The notes under the pieces: model-generated
Databases searched by the model: none
The model's input: the letters and a program-made list of their open reading frames with translations, nothing else
Told to the model about the DNA's origin: nothing
Position numbers and translations under genes: made by a program
DNA from: Salinicola avicenniae
GTDB taxonomy: Bacteria > Pseudomonadota > Gammaproteobacteria > Pseudomonadales > Halomonadaceae
DNA: 64,000 nt
NCBI RefSeq assembly: GCF_023736115.1
Contig: NZ_JAKQZC010000005.1
Coordinates: 372,001 to 436,000, forward strand
Direction: 5' to 3'
Part shown: positions 56,451 to 64,000 of the stretch, in pieces
How the letters are laid out: every line of letters starts with the position of its first letter
Position numbering within the stretch: the stretch's first letter is position 1

Positions 56451-58409
56451 TCAGATGACCCGGTATCGACGTAGTGCCGCGATCAGTTGGCTCACGTTCT
56501 CCTCGAGGTCGTAGACAGAGGTGTCGATCTCCGCCTCCGCCTGGAGTGGTGCCTCGTAGGGAGAACTGATGCCGGTAAATTCCTTGATGTCGCCGGCTCT
56601 CGCACGGCGATAGAGCCCCTTGGGATCTCGTTGCTCGCAGATCGCGAGCGGCGTGTTGACGTAGACTTCGATAAATTCGTCTGGCTCGACCATGCCGCGG
56701 ACGAGGCGACGGTCATCGCGAAAGGGAGAGATGAAAGACACCAGCGTAATCAGGCCGGCATCGACCATGAGCCTGGCGACCTCGCCGACGCGACGAATGT
56801 TTTCCCGACGATCTGCCGCGCCAAAACCGAGATCGCGGCACAGCCCATGACGCAGGTTGTCGCCATCCAGCAGATAGGTGCTGTACCCCATGCCGAACAA
56901 CTGACGCTCGAGCGCGTTGGCCACGCTCGACTTGCCCGAGCCGGACAATCCCGTGAACCAGACGATGCTCGGTTTCTGGCGGTGACGCTCGGCACGTCGC
57001 CGTTTGTTGACCGCCATCTCGTGCCAGACGATGTTGCCGGCGCTCAAGGTGTCGACGACCATGCCGCCTCCCAACGTGAGATGCGTCTGGCGATCGATGA
57101 GAATGAAGTTTCCGGTCTGGGGAGAGAGCGAGTAACTGTCGAGCAGCAGCGGCTCGGCAACCTCGACCTGACAGCGCCCGATACCGTTCGGGAGCAGCCG
57201 GTCGGCGGCCTGGCGCGTCATCGTGTCGATATCGATTTCATAGATGATCCGCGTTACACGCCCGACGACATGGCGACCACCCGCCTTGAGTTCGTACTCC
57301 TGACCCACCGCCATTGCCTGTTCGTGAAGCCAGATCACATCGGCGGTAAACGCCGTGCAGGACGTCACATCGCACTGCCCCGGCACCAGAACATCACCGC
57401 GACCGACCGCAATGTCGTCGGCCAGCGTCAGCGTGATCGACTGCCCGGCTTCCGCCTTTTCCAGGTCGCCGTTGTCAGTAACGATGCGCGCAATGCGCGA
57501 CCGCTGCCCCGAAGGTTCGACCCGAACCCCCTGCCCGACAGCCAAGCTGCCGCCGGCCAACGTGCCGCAGTAACCGCGGAAATGGAGATTGGGCGAATTG
57601 ACGTACTGCACCGGAAACCGCAGCGACGAAAGGGCGATGTCCGACGGCCCCTCGACCGTTTCCAGCAGATCCAGCAGGGACGGTCCCTCGAACCAGGGCA
57701 TGGTCGCCTGGCAGGTGCCGGCGATGTTGTCACCGGCGCGGGCGCTGACCGGCAGAAAATGGATATCGCTCGTGATCAACTGGTCGGCGAATTCCCGGTA
57801 AGCCGCAACGATCTCCTCGTAGCGCGCTCGCGAGTAGGCGACACGCTCCATTTGGCTGACCACGACCACGACATGACGGATGCCCAGCAGGCCGCAAAGC
57901 ACACTATGTCGGCGAGTTTGCGCTTGCATGCCCTGCCGTGCGTCGATCAGCACGAGAGCGAGACTGGCCGTGGAAGCACCGGTCGCCGTGTTACGGGTAT
58001 GCCGCTCCTCGCCTGGCGCATCGGCCACGATGAACTGACGCCGATCGGTGGCGAAAAATCGGTGGGACAGATCGGTCGCGCTGTCGTCGATGCCCGCCGT
58101 GTCCTCGAGGCGTCCTTCGCCAAGTCGGGCTTCTCGACGCTCGGCGCTTCGTGGAGAGATGGCTTCCTGATCACCGGTGCGCTGGGCCGAATGCGGCGAT
58201 GCACCTGCAAAAGGCGGAGCTACGTTGGCGCTCATCGCCCCGAGTCGACTTTCGAGGCGCCCGTTCGCCTCATATGCAAGCCGTTCGATTAGTGTTGACT
58301 TGCCGCTGCCGGCACTGCCGCAGGTGATCACGCGCAGCATCCCTCGCGCTTCCTGTGCCCGGAGAGAGAGGTCGCGAATGTCGTCGCACGGTTGCGGCAA
58401 CTCGCTCAT
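56451..58409 (-). CDS. cysNC: Bifunctional CysN-CysC protein: sulfate adenylyltransferase large subunit (degenerate GTPase) and APS kinase
   Basis: The 652-residue protein matches NodQ-type CysN-CysC fusions in length. The N-terminal domain keeps a P-loop (GSAGSGKST, 31-39). However, G3 reads DAPGEE where DTPGHE is usual (the catalytic His is E134), and G4 reads SQME (185-188) in place of NKMD. The segment between P-loop and G3 is also unlike normal CysN. The beta-barrel domains follow ([18 protein letters not shown]). The APS kinase domain from ~465 is intact: [30 protein letters not shown] and [14 protein letters not shown]. It should make PAPS for sulfation. It overlaps cysD by four bases. 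Confidence 0.9.
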   Translation of the reverse strand: MSELPQPCDDIRDLSLRAQEARGMLRVITCGSAGSGKSTLIERLAYEANGRLESRLGAMSANVAPPFAGASPHSAQRTGDQEAISPRSAERREARLGEGRLEDTAGIDDSATDLSHRFFATDRRQFIVADAPGEERHTRNTATGASTASLALVLIDARQGMQAQTRRHSVLCGLLGIRHVVVVVSQMERVAYSRARYEEIVAAYREFADQLITSDIHFLPVSARAGDNIAGTCQATMPWFEGPSLLDLLETVEGPSDIALSSLRFPVQYVNSPNLHFRGYCGTLAGGSLAVGQGVRVEPSGQRSRIARIVTDNGDLEKAEAGQSITLTLADDIAVGRGDVLVPGQCDVTSCTAFTADVIWLHEQAMAVGQEYELKAGGRHVVGRVTRIIYEIDIDTMTRQAADRLLPNGIGRCQVEVAEPLLLDSYSLSPQTGNFILIDRQTHLTLGGGMVVDTLSAGNIVWHEMAVNKRRRAERHRQKPSIVWFTGLSGSGKSSVANALERQLFGMGYSTYLLDGDNLRHGLCRDLGFGAADRRENIRRVGEVARLMVDAGLITLVSFISPFRDDRRLVRGMVEPDEFIEVYVNTPLAICEQRDPKGLYRRARAGDIKEFTGISSPYEAPLQAEAEIDTSVYDLEENVSQLIAALRRYRVI

Positions 58410-59326
58410 CGGAGACGCCCCTCGGGCTTCTGACACCCCGCGTTGGTAGCGGCAGCGGAATCGGCGGCGTACTCGCCTCCTACCGGCGACCGCCACTGCT
58501 GTATCTCCTGGATGATGGCGGGCAAGGTGGTGGCTCGAGAGGCAACCACACCGGCCTGCGGATAGCAGCCGAGTCGATCGAAACGCACCCAGCGCGCCTC
58601 GGGCACTTCATCCGTGGCCAGCGCCAGATTGTCGCCATCGACCACGAATAGACGGCCCTCGCGTTCGACCACCGGGCGCGGTGCCGCGTAGTAGAGCGGT
58701 ACGACGGCTATCGACTCGCGATGGATGTATTGCCACACATCCAGCTCGTTCCAGTTGGAGAGCGGGAAAGCTTGAACACGCTCTCCCTTGTCGAGGCGAC
58801 CGTTGCAGAGATTCCAGAGCTCGGGACGTTGATTACCGCTGCACCAGCGATGCTGTCGATCACGAAATGCATAGAGTGGCGAGCGCGACCGGACGTTCGT
58901 TTCGTCGCGCCGCAGGCCGCTGAAAGCGGCGTCGAAACCATGCCGATCCAGCACCTGCTCGGTCGCCTGGCTCAGCATGATCTCCAACAGACACGCTTTG
59001 TCCGGTATCCGTGGATTCAGACTTGCCAATGACTCCTCAGCCTCCACGGACTCGATCAGTTCCATTCCGACCTGAGCGCTCATTCGCCGCCGGAAAACCA
59101 TTGCCTCCTGAAAGTCCCATCGGGTGTCGATATGCAGGAGCGGAAATGGCGGGGTGCCAGGATAGAAGGCCTTGCGCGCCAGATGCAGCATGACGGCAGC
59201 GTCCTTGCCAGCGGAAAACAGCATGGCTGGGCTGCTGAACTCGGCCACCACCTCGCGGAAGATCTGCATCGATTCCGCCTCGAGCTGCTGCAGGTGGGGG
59301 CGAAGCTGTCGAACCACTTTCGACAT
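58406..59326 (-). CDS. cysD: Sulfate adenylyltransferase small subunit, divergent CysD
   Basis: The 306-residue protein is of CysD length and clearly of the family: [69 protein letters not shown] and [14 protein letters not shown]. The PP-loop reads SAGKDAAVM (38-46) against the common SIGKDSSVM, the GGARRDEEKSR block reads [11 protein letters not shown], and the usual C-terminal tail ending in GYF is replaced by an unrelated one. It activates sulfate to APS together with CysN. AGGAGG precedes the ATG at 59326. As first gene of the capsule right arm, it probably serves capsule sulfation, with another copy elsewhere for assimilation. Confidence 0.88.
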   Translation of the reverse strand: MSKVVRQLRPHLQQLEAESMQIFREVVAEFSSPAMLFSAGKDAAVMLHLARKAFYPGTPPFPLLHIDTRWDFQEAMVFRRRMSAQVGMELIESVEAEESLASLNPRIPDKACLLEIMLSQATEQVLDRHGFDAAFSGLRRDETNVRSRSPLYAFRDRQHRWCSGNQRPELWNLCNGRLDKGERVQAFPLSNWNELDVWQYIHRESIAVVPLYYAAPRPVVEREGRLFVVDGDNLALATDEVPEARWVRFDRLGCYPQAGVVASRATTLPAIIQEIQQWRSPVGGEYAADSAAATNAGCQKPEGRLR

Positions 59327-59658
59327 GTCGCCTCCTAGCGCCGTAGCCGTGGGATCGGGAAGACAACACCGCCTGCCACGGGGGAACCGGATGACGCCGT
59401 CACCACATTCCGGACAGCTGCCGTTGCGGTCCTGGCACCCGAGCGCCCCGCCAATGTCCGGCAGTCGAAGCCATCCTCGGTATTCTTCCCCATGACAGAA
59501 CCCCCCAAGCAGTGACAGTCGCTCTTCCGGAATGGGCCAAGGCTGGTTTTCCCATCCCTCATCCCGCGAGCCCGTCAGAAAAAGCGCCAATTTTTGTTGT
59601 CCGCGACGGGATCGCTATTGGCGTCCAGTCAGCCGCGGGAATGCAATTCAGGAGTTCT

Positions 59659-59670
59659 TTTTGTACAAAA
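59659..59670. promoter_or_regulatory. 12-base perfect palindrome TTTTGTACAAAA
   Basis: It lies in the AT-rich region about 330 bases upstream of cysD and overlaps the weak promoter match there. It could be an operator for a dimeric regulator, but no specific family is recognised. Confidence 0.3.
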
Positions 59671-60094
59671 GATTACCGGGAGTCAAACGGTAAATTTTCT
59701 CTCTGTATCTATTTGTAAAACCCAAAAACAAAGATTCTAGTTTTAATAACCAAGCGATTTAATGATTCTTCTAACACTGATGACACGCATCAAGTTTTGG
59801 CAAAAAACCCATTAAAAACAATATCATGCAAAAATAAAAGGCAATAAAAAAGCTAGTAAAAAACAAGCCGACATGCCTCAAAATCGGAACAGGCGCCTAC
59901 CGACAAGATGTCTCCAATGAGAAAAAACTAACCCGAGATAAAACCCGCAACGAGATAAATAAGAGAGACCGTTATCGACCACTATGAGAAAACCCATTAC
60001 GACTTGTCGGATTAACCTCAGCGATCCGTCAGCAGATGATTAACGGAAAGTACTAGGAGTCACTGTGCAGAGACACATCCCTCACCGTGAACAC

Positions 60095-60116
60095 GGCGTG
60101 GTATCGATACCACGCC
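60095..60116. promoter_or_regulatory. 22-base perfect palindrome
   Basis: GGCGTGGTATC at 60095-60105 is followed directly by its reverse complement (60106-60116) with no spacer and no T run on either side. It sits between the aceA terminator and the AT-rich capsule regulatory region. It may be an operator or a hairpin with a four-base loop. Confidence 0.4.
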
Positions 60117-60170
60117 CTTGCCACGTACCGACAGCTTGCCAAGTGAGAGGGCGATGGGCGTCCTGGGTCC

Positions 60171-60207
60171 CAAAGCAAAAGCAGGACCACGTCGCCGTGG
60201 CCCTGCT
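60171..60207 (-). terminator. Rho-independent terminator of aceA
   Basis: On the minus strand a 12-bp stem with one mismatch (60207-60196 with 60191-60180) closes a four-base loop and is followed by TTTTGCTTT. It starts 45 bases after the aceA stop. Confidence 0.8.
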
Positions 60208-60251
60208 CTGAATACCGCCCTCCAATCAGGGCGCGTTATGCACCAACACGC

Positions 60252-61850
60252 TCAGCCGAACTGGTTCATGGTGTTGAGACTGCCACCGGCCTTGAGTGCA
60301 GCGGCCCCCGAGAAGTACTCCTTGTGGTCGTCGCCGATGTTCGACCCCGCCATGTCCTGATGCTTGACCGACGCCAGACCACGTCGAATCTCCTGGCGCT
60401 GGACACCGGCGACGTAGGCCAGCATACCTGGCGCACCGAAATAACCCTCGGCCAGCACGTCTGTCGACAGTGCCGCCGTATGGTAGGTCGGCAAGGTGAT
60501 CAGGTGGTGGAAGATTCCCGCCTGGCGCGAGGCATCACGCTGGAAGCTTTGAATGCGGCGGTCCGCCTCCTCGGCCAGGGGAGTGTCGTCATATTCCTCG
60601 CTCATGAGACGCAGACGGTCATAGGCGCCGAGGTCCTGCCCTGCCGCCTGCCAGTCATCGAAGACCTGTTGACGGAAGTTGAGAGTCCAGTTGAACGACG
60701 GCGAGTTGTTGTAGACCAGCTTGGCGTCCGGCACGACCGCTCGAATACGCTCGACCATACCGGCAATCTGCCCGATATGTGGCTTCTCGGTCTCGATCCA
60801 GAGTAGATCGGCCCCGTTCTGCAGCGCGTGGATGCAGTCGAGTACCACGCGGTCTTCCCCGGTGTCCGAGCGGAAGCGGTAGAGCCCATTGGCCAGCCGC
60901 AGCGGCTTGCGCAGATCGCCATCCAGCTTGATGACGCTGTCGCCTTCGTTGACATCGTCGGCGGAGCAGATCGGCACGGTGTAGAGGAAACTGTTGTACT
61001 GATGAGCCAGATCCCCCGGCTCGTGGCTCACCGGCAACTTCTGAGTCAGGCCGGCGCCCAGCGAGTCGGTACGCGCGACAATCACACCCTCGTCGACGCC
61101 GAGCTCCAGAAACGCATGGCGAACCGCATTGATCTTGGCGACGAAATCCTCGTGCGGCACGGTTACCTTGCCGTCCTGATGCCCGCACTGCTTGGCATCG
61201 GAGACCTGGTTCTCCAGTTGGATACAGCAGGCGCCAGCCTCGATCATGCGTTTGGCCAGCAGGTAGGTCGCTTCTTCATTGCCGAATCCGGCATCGATAT
61301 CGGCGATGATCGGCACGATGTGGGTCTCGAACTTGTCGATGCGCTCCGAGACGCTACGTGCCAGCATCTCGTTACCCTGCCGTTTCGCCGCGTCCAACTC
61401 GTGGAAAAGATGCCCCAGCTCTCTGGCGTCCGCCTGACGCAGGAAGGTGTAGAGCTCCTCGATGAGCGCAGGGACGGCCGTTTTCTCGTGCATCGACTGG
61501 TCGGGAAGCGGACCAAATTCAGAGCGCATTGCCGCGATCATCCAGCCAGATAGATAGAGGTAACGCCCAGCCGTCGTACCATGATGCTTCTTGATGGAGA
61601 TCATCTTCTGCTGCCCCACGAAGCCATGCCAGCAACCGAGAGACTGGGTATAGCAGCTGGGGTCGGCATCATAGCGCTGCATGTCCCGGCGCATGATGTC
61701 TGCCGTGTAGCGTGCGATATCGAGTCCGGTACGGAAGCGATTCTGCGCTCGCATTCTCGCCACGGACTCCGGATTAATGTTGCCCCAACGCCCCTCCTGC
61801 TCAAGGCACAAGCGGGTCAGGGATTCAATATCTTTCTGATAGATGGACAT
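60252..61850 (-). CDS. aceA: Isocitrate lyase
   Basis: The 532-residue protein is of the longer isocitrate lyase type found in Pseudomonas and Acinetobacter relatives rather than the 434-residue E. coli type. The catalytic loop is DAKQCGH with C222 (KKCGH in many homologues). Other family blocks are PIIADIDAGFG, CCIQLENQVSD, VIVARTDSLGA, VYNNSPSFNW and HLITLPTYHTAAL. It splits isocitrate to glyoxylate and succinate in the glyoxylate bypass. GGAGG lies just before the ATG at 61850; a start six codons upstream is less likely. It is a single-gene unit with its own terminator. Confidence 0.96.
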   Translation of the reverse strand: MSIYQKDIESLTRLCLEQEGRWGNINPESVARMRAQNRFRTGLDIARYTADIMRRDMQRYDADPSCYTQSLGCWHGFVGQQKMISIKKHHGTTAGRYLYLSGWMIAAMRSEFGPLPDQSMHEKTAVPALIEELYTFLRQADARELGHLFHELDAAKRQGNEMLARSVSERIDKFETHIVPIIADIDAGFGNEEATYLLAKRMIEAGACCIQLENQVSDAKQCGHQDGKVTVPHEDFVAKINAVRHAFLELGVDEGVIVARTDSLGAGLTQKLPVSHEPGDLAHQYNSFLYTVPICSADDVNEGDSVIKLDGDLRKPLRLANGLYRFRSDTGEDRVVLDCIHALQNGADLLWIETEKPHIGQIAGMVERIRAVVPDAKLVYNNSPSFNWTLNFRQQVFDDWQAAGQDLGAYDRLRLMSEEYDDTPLAEEADRRIQSFQRDASRQAGIFHHLITLPTYHTAALSTDVLAEGYFGAPGMLAYVAGVQRQEIRRGLASVKHQDMAGSNIGDDHKEYFSGAAALKAGGSLNTMNQFG

Positions 61851-62008
61851 GACCACCTCCGACGGCAAGACGATTTCTGGTTATTGAATGATTGTCGCCA
61901 TTCTCTTTCCCGGAATTTCTTTCCAGAAAAACCCAACGAATTTTTCCATCATGAAACATTCGTTTTAACAGCTGGAAAAAAGAAATTGACGCTATCGACG
62001 GTGACACT

Positions 62009-62023
62009 ATCTCCGACGGAGAT
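62009..62023. promoter_or_regulatory. Inverted repeat ATCTCC-N3-GGAGAT upstream of aceA
   Basis: Six-base arms with a three-base centre lie about 160 bases upstream of the aceA start. It is a candidate operator; the regulator is unknown. Confidence 0.3.
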
Positions 62024-62269
62024 CGTACCCAACAATCCGTCCTTTGATGCCGCGGCGTAAGGGCTTTACCCAGAATTCGCTTTTTGATCCGCTTTTGTAG
62101 TCATGTATGACATATGATACGAGACAGCGTTATCCAGCTACCGATTGGGGTGGAAAACCTGGCAATATTTACCACTTTTCTGGCAGAGTCGAAAAAGCCA
62201 CGGAGATTCAATACGGTTTCACTTCACGGTGCATTGTCAAAGCCGACAAAAGCCCGCCTATGCCGTCCG

Positions 62270-62312
62270 AAAAATCAGAAAGCCGGCATGCGACCTTCGT
62301 CGCATGCCGGCT
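62270..62312 (-). terminator. Rho-independent terminator of the bioD-bioA transcript
   Basis: A perfect 14-bp stem (62281-62294 with 62299-62312) closes a four-base loop. On the minus strand it is followed by TTCTGATTTTT. It lies 114 bases after the bioA stop. Confidence 0.85.
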
Positions 62313-62426
62313 AGTTCACTTCCAACGCGCTTTCCCAGCCAGCGATCGCACGCCCCTGGTGGCACGCCCAGAGCCCGGTCTTGTTCACGGGCGAGTCGCA
62401 CCGAGCCTCTCAGATGCGCGAGCCCG

Positions 62427-63776
62427 CTAGCCCCTCGTGGCCAGATCGATGCCCTCTTGCGTGACTTCCGCCACCAACTGCAATTCTTCAGGCGTCACCA
62501 CATAGGGGGGCATCCAGTAGATCACGTTGCCGAGCGGACGCAGCATGACGCCGCGAGACATGGCATGACGGAAAACACGCAGCCCCCGACGCTCGCGGTA
62601 GTCGTACGGTGTCAGCGAGGCCTTGTGCCGCACCATTTCAATCGCCACCACCATGCCGGTCTGACGCACGTCGCCCACCTGCGGATGCGCTCGCAGTGGT
62701 GCTGCCAGCTCGCCCATCAGGGCTGCCTTGCCACGATTGTTGGCGATGACATCATCCTGCTCGAAGATATCCAGCGTCGCGAGCGCCGCCGCGCAGGCTA
62801 GTGGATTGCCGGTGTAGCTATGTGAATGGAGAAAGGCCCTGAGCGTCTCGTAGTCATCGTAGAACGCCCCGTAGACCGCATCGGTCGTCAAGACAACGGA
62901 AAGCGGCAGGTAGCCGCCGGTCAGCGCCTTGGAAAGACACAGGAAGTCCGGCGTGATACCGGCCTGCTCACAGGCGAAAAGCGTACCGGTTCGTCCGAAG
63001 CCGACCGCGATTTCGTCGAAGATCAGGTGCACCCCGTGACGATCGCAGGCCTCTCGCAACCAGGCCAGATACTCCGGCGGATACATGCGCATGCCACCGG
63101 CGCACTGAATCAGGGGCTCGACGATGACTGCCGACAGCTCATGGGCATGCCGCTCCAGCGCGACTTCCATCTCGGCGAATCGCACCCTCGCCTGACCGAT
63201 CCACTGATCCCGTGGCAGGCCGAAACCATCCGGCGCCGGCACCTTGATCACGTCAAGCAACAGCGAACGATACGTCTCGGTAAAGATAGCGACATCGCCC
63301 ACGGAGAGCGCGCCCAGCGTTTCGCCATGATAACCGTTGGTAATGGTCAGAAAGCGGCGCTTTTCGGGCCGGCCCACGTTCTGCCAATAGTGGTAACTCA
63401 TCTTCAACGCCACCTCGATCGCCGAGGAGCCGTTATCGGCATAGAAGCAGTGACCGAGCCCCGCCGGCGCCAGCCGCTCGAGACGCTCGGAGAGTTCGAT
63501 CACCGGCTGATGAGTAAAACCGGACAGGATGACGTGCTCGAGTTCATCGAGCTGAGACTTGATACGCGCGTTGATACGCGGATTCGCGTGCCCGAAGACA
63601 TTCACCCACCAGGAACTGACGATATCCAGGTAGTGCTTGCCCTCGAAGTCCTCGAGCCAGGCGCCCTTGCCGCGCCGAATGGGGACCATCGGCAACGTTT
63701 CGTGGTCCTTCATCTGGGTACAGGGGTGCCAGACGCTGGCGAGATCCCGCCGCATCCATTCGTCGTTCAGGTTCAT
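62427..63776 (-). CDS. bioA: Adenosylmethionine-8-amino-7-oxononanoate aminotransferase
   Basis: The 449-residue class III aminotransferase has the BioA N-terminus SVWHPCTQMKDHE, SSWWVNVFGHANPRIN, FYADNGSSAIEVALKM and NGYHGETLGALSVGD. Further on are IFDEIAVGFGRTG and the PLP lysine K283 in CLSKALTGGYLPL. The tryptophan pair in SSWWVN is typical of BioA. It uses S-adenosylmethionine to aminate the biotin precursor KAPA to DAPA. Its ATG overlaps the bioD stop by four bases. Confidence 0.96.
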   Translation of the reverse strand: MNLNDEWMRRDLASVWHPCTQMKDHETLPMVPIRRGKGAWLEDFEGKHYLDIVSSWWVNVFGHANPRINARIKSQLDELEHVILSGFTHQPVIELSERLERLAPAGLGHCFYADNGSSAIEVALKMSYHYWQNVGRPEKRRFLTITNGYHGETLGALSVGDVAIFTETYRSLLLDVIKVPAPDGFGLPRDQWIGQARVRFAEMEVALERHAHELSAVIVEPLIQCAGGMRMYPPEYLAWLREACDRHGVHLIFDEIAVGFGRTGTLFACEQAGITPDFLCLSKALTGGYLPLSVVLTTDAVYGAFYDDYETLRAFLHSHSYTGNPLACAAALATLDIFEQDDVIANNRGKAALMGELAAPLRAHPQVGDVRQTGMVVAIEMVRHKASLTPYDYRERRGLRVFRHAMSRGVMLRPLGNVIYWMPPYVVTPEELQLVAEVTQEGIDLATRG

Positions 63777-64000
63777 GATGGCCGTCCATCTTGCGGATTG
63801 TTGCCGCCCGCCATCGAGCGGGAAAGCAGCGGATCGATATCGAGAAGGTCCGCGACCGCCGCCGGTGTCGGCGCCGTCAGCCGCGGCACCACCCCCAGGC
63901 AGGGAACGCCTCCCTGCTCCCCCAGCCAGTACGACAGGGCATCGAGGTTGTCTTCCATCCGCGGCATGTCGGCCTCCACGATATTGGCGACCCAGCCGGC
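63773..64000 (-). CDS. bioD: Dethiobiotin synthetase BioD, C-terminal part (5' end outside window)
   Basis: The frame is open from the right edge to the stop at 63773, giving about 75 residues. GWVANIVEADMPRMEDNL followed by LGEQGGVPCLGVVPRL matches the C-terminal third of BioD (compare AGWVAND and PLLGEIPWL of the E. coli enzyme). BioD closes the ureido ring of dethiobiotin from DAPA, CO2 and ATP, the step after BioA. The catalytic P-loop lies outside the window. Confidence 0.88.
   Translation of the reverse strand, partial: AGWVANIVEADMPRMEDNLDALSYWLGEQGGVPCLGVVPRLTAPTPAAVADLLDIDPLLSRSMAGGNNPQDGRPS

Larger units (their letters stand above)
59327..60251. other. Long intergenic region upstream of the capsule right-arm operon
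   Basis: This gap of 925 bases lies between the cysD start and the aceA 3' end. 59327-59640 is GC-rich and still open in the cysD frame, but lacks conservation and is taken as leader. 59650-60060 is strongly AT-rich with many A runs, a typical target for H-NS/MvaT-like silencers, and should hold the promoter for the operon 59326-45872. A weak minus-strand promoter match (TTGACT at 59681-59686, TACAAA at 59660-59665) has a short 15-base spacer. Two palindromes and the aceA terminator are listed separately. No gene was found. Confidence 0.55.
61851..62426. other. Intergenic region between bioA and aceA
   Basis: These 576 bases hold the aceA leader and promoter (AT-rich 61880-62120), a short inverted repeat (62009-62023) and the bioA terminator (62270-62312). 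A motif GTATGACATATGATAC near 62105 is partly symmetrical and could be another regulator site. Open frames across this stretch lack ribosome sites and recognisable motifs. Confidence 0.55.

Noticed and set aside
56487-58292. 601-codon plus-strand open frame opposite cysNC
   Set aside because: Antisense shadow of a gene with clear APS kinase and CysN domains; the translation shows no domain.
18194-59326. Search for JUMPstart/ops elements, kpsF/kpsU and Kdo synthesis genes
   Set aside because: None was recognised in the window; Kdo supply must come from the LPS pathway elsewhere.
59327-59590. N-terminal extension of CysD containing several cysteines, zinc-ribbon-like
   Set aside because: AGGAGG lies directly before the ATG at 59326, and CysD proteins begin at that point. 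The cysteine pattern is probably chance in an open leader.

Overview
The window reads as chromosome of a GC-rich gammaproteobacterium. A halophilic or marine member of the Halomonadaceae (Halomonas-like) is the best guess, from the acidic proteins, the TRAP uptake system, the LigB-type ligase and the general protein flavour. No marker gene such as 16S rRNA is present to prove this. No insertion sequence, phage gene or CRISPR array was seen.

Layout. 1-686: the 3' end of ychF, then an elongator tRNA-Met with its own promoter and terminator. 780-11943, all on the minus strand: a D-amino-acid catabolic island. Read in transcription order it has a LysR regulator, an N-carbamoyl-D-amino-acid hydrolase, an unassigned amidohydrolase, an N-acyl-D-amino-acid deacylase, a three-part TRAP transporter, the DgcN/DgcA pair (D-glutamate N-acetyltransferase and N-acetyl-D-glutamate racemase) and a D-amino-acid aminotransferase. 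12263-17877: housekeeping genes apeB (M18 aminopeptidase), prc (tail-specific protease) and ligB.

18194-59326 is one large capsule locus of the ABC-transporter-dependent (Kps, group 2/3-like) type. Its left arm, on the plus strand, is a tightly overlapped operon: kpsC, kpsS, a short-chain dehydrogenase, an LTA-synthase/MdoB-like membrane enzyme, a 2524-residue reducing type I polyketide synthase, and an alpha-oxoamine synthase. This resembles the rhizobial rkp K-antigen region and suggests a purpose-made, PKS-derived amino-lipid as capsule anchor or acceptor. The middle, on the minus strand, holds glycosyltransferases, one of them fused to a sulfotransferase, and an RgpF-HAD fusion with a partner protein. 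The right arm, also on the minus strand, holds cysD, cysNC, a small lipoprotein gene, kpsD, kpsM, kpsT, kpsE, rfbB, rfbD, rfbA, rfbC and ugd. It therefore supplies PAPS, dTDP-rhamnose and UDP-glucuronate together with the export machine. The predicted product is a sulfated, rhamnose- and uronate-containing capsule.

60252-64000: aceA (isocitrate lyase), bioA and the 3' part of bioD, all on the minus strand.

The points most worth a second look are the rkp-like lipid operon coupled to KpsC/KpsS, the CysN-CysC protein whose GTPase motifs are degenerate while its APS kinase is intact, the glycosyltransferase-sulfotransferase fusion, and the D-amino-acid island. Functions come from motifs and gene context read by eye. 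No database search was run.
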